The notes below the pieces were generated by a model. That model worked only from the letters and a program-made list of their open reading frames with translations. It was not told where the DNA came from and searched no databases. Below, piece by piece: positions 63,945 through 64,000 of a DNA stretch of 64,000 bases. Origin of the DNA: Siphonodentalium dalli (Eukaryota > Mollusca > Scaphopoda > Gadilida > Siphonodentaliidae); assembly GCA_032622095.1 (NCBI GenBank), contig CP136069.1:157283043-157347042 (forward strand). The letters run 5' to 3'. Within the stretch, counting starts at the first letter, position 1. Each line of letters begins with the position of its first letter. The position numbers and the translations under genes were made by a program.

Positions 63945-64000
63945 GTAAGTTTTCTCAAAATAAGAAAACACCCAGTAATGGGGAATTTGTATCATTAGCC

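Overview
The window is a piece of an animal nuclear genome. It is AT-rich, its genes are split by introns with GT/AG borders, and its introns are packed with transposon remains. All convincing host coding sequence belongs to one gene on the + strand: UBR4 (purity of essence/pushover, p600), the giant E3 ubiquitin ligase of the N-degron pathway. I can place 34 exons between 151 and 63944. Reading phase carries through all of them, giving about 1307 codons, roughly a quarter of the protein, and both ends of the gene lie outside the window. The repeat style (TTAA foldback MITEs, GTCT/GTCC microsatellite-headed repeats containing 'gagttatggccctt', hAT MITEs, a tRNA-headed SINE) fits a marine mollusc, most likely a bivalve. 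That assignment is inference, not proof.

Layout. 151-20628: helical-repeat-like part upstream of the UBR box (exons 1-15). Intron 7 (6572-11960) carries a nearly full-length but broken hAT transposon (6984-10147) and a second, non-autonomous hAT (10414-11500). 22526-24119: exons 16-17, the zinc-binding UBR box. 24120-43103: one intron of about 19 kb with no recognised host exon. It holds a candidate 1.74 kb DNA transposon with repeated palindromic motifs (26747-28490), a hAT relic with exact 8-bp target duplications (29894-31038), an unassigned coding relic between direct repeats (32136-33262), a degenerate coding-like tandem duplication (35901-36354), a 2.3 kb hAT insertion carrying nested repeats (38078-40387), and many old interspersed repeats. 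43104-63944: exons 18-34, covering the linker after the UBR box, a beta-propeller-like region and the start of a jelly-roll-like region. Their introns are full of foldback elements.

How the parts relate. The host gene makes one product. The other elements are parasitic or decayed. Several may still matter for splicing: a tandemly duplicated microexon (44616-44648 and 44694-44723), an exon-like segment with perfect splice sites that would break the frame (58704-58837), a 217-bp near-perfect hairpin starting 10 nt after the exon 18 donor, and inverted MITE copies flanking exons. No rRNA, tRNA gene, CRISPR array, bacterial operon or promoter was found.
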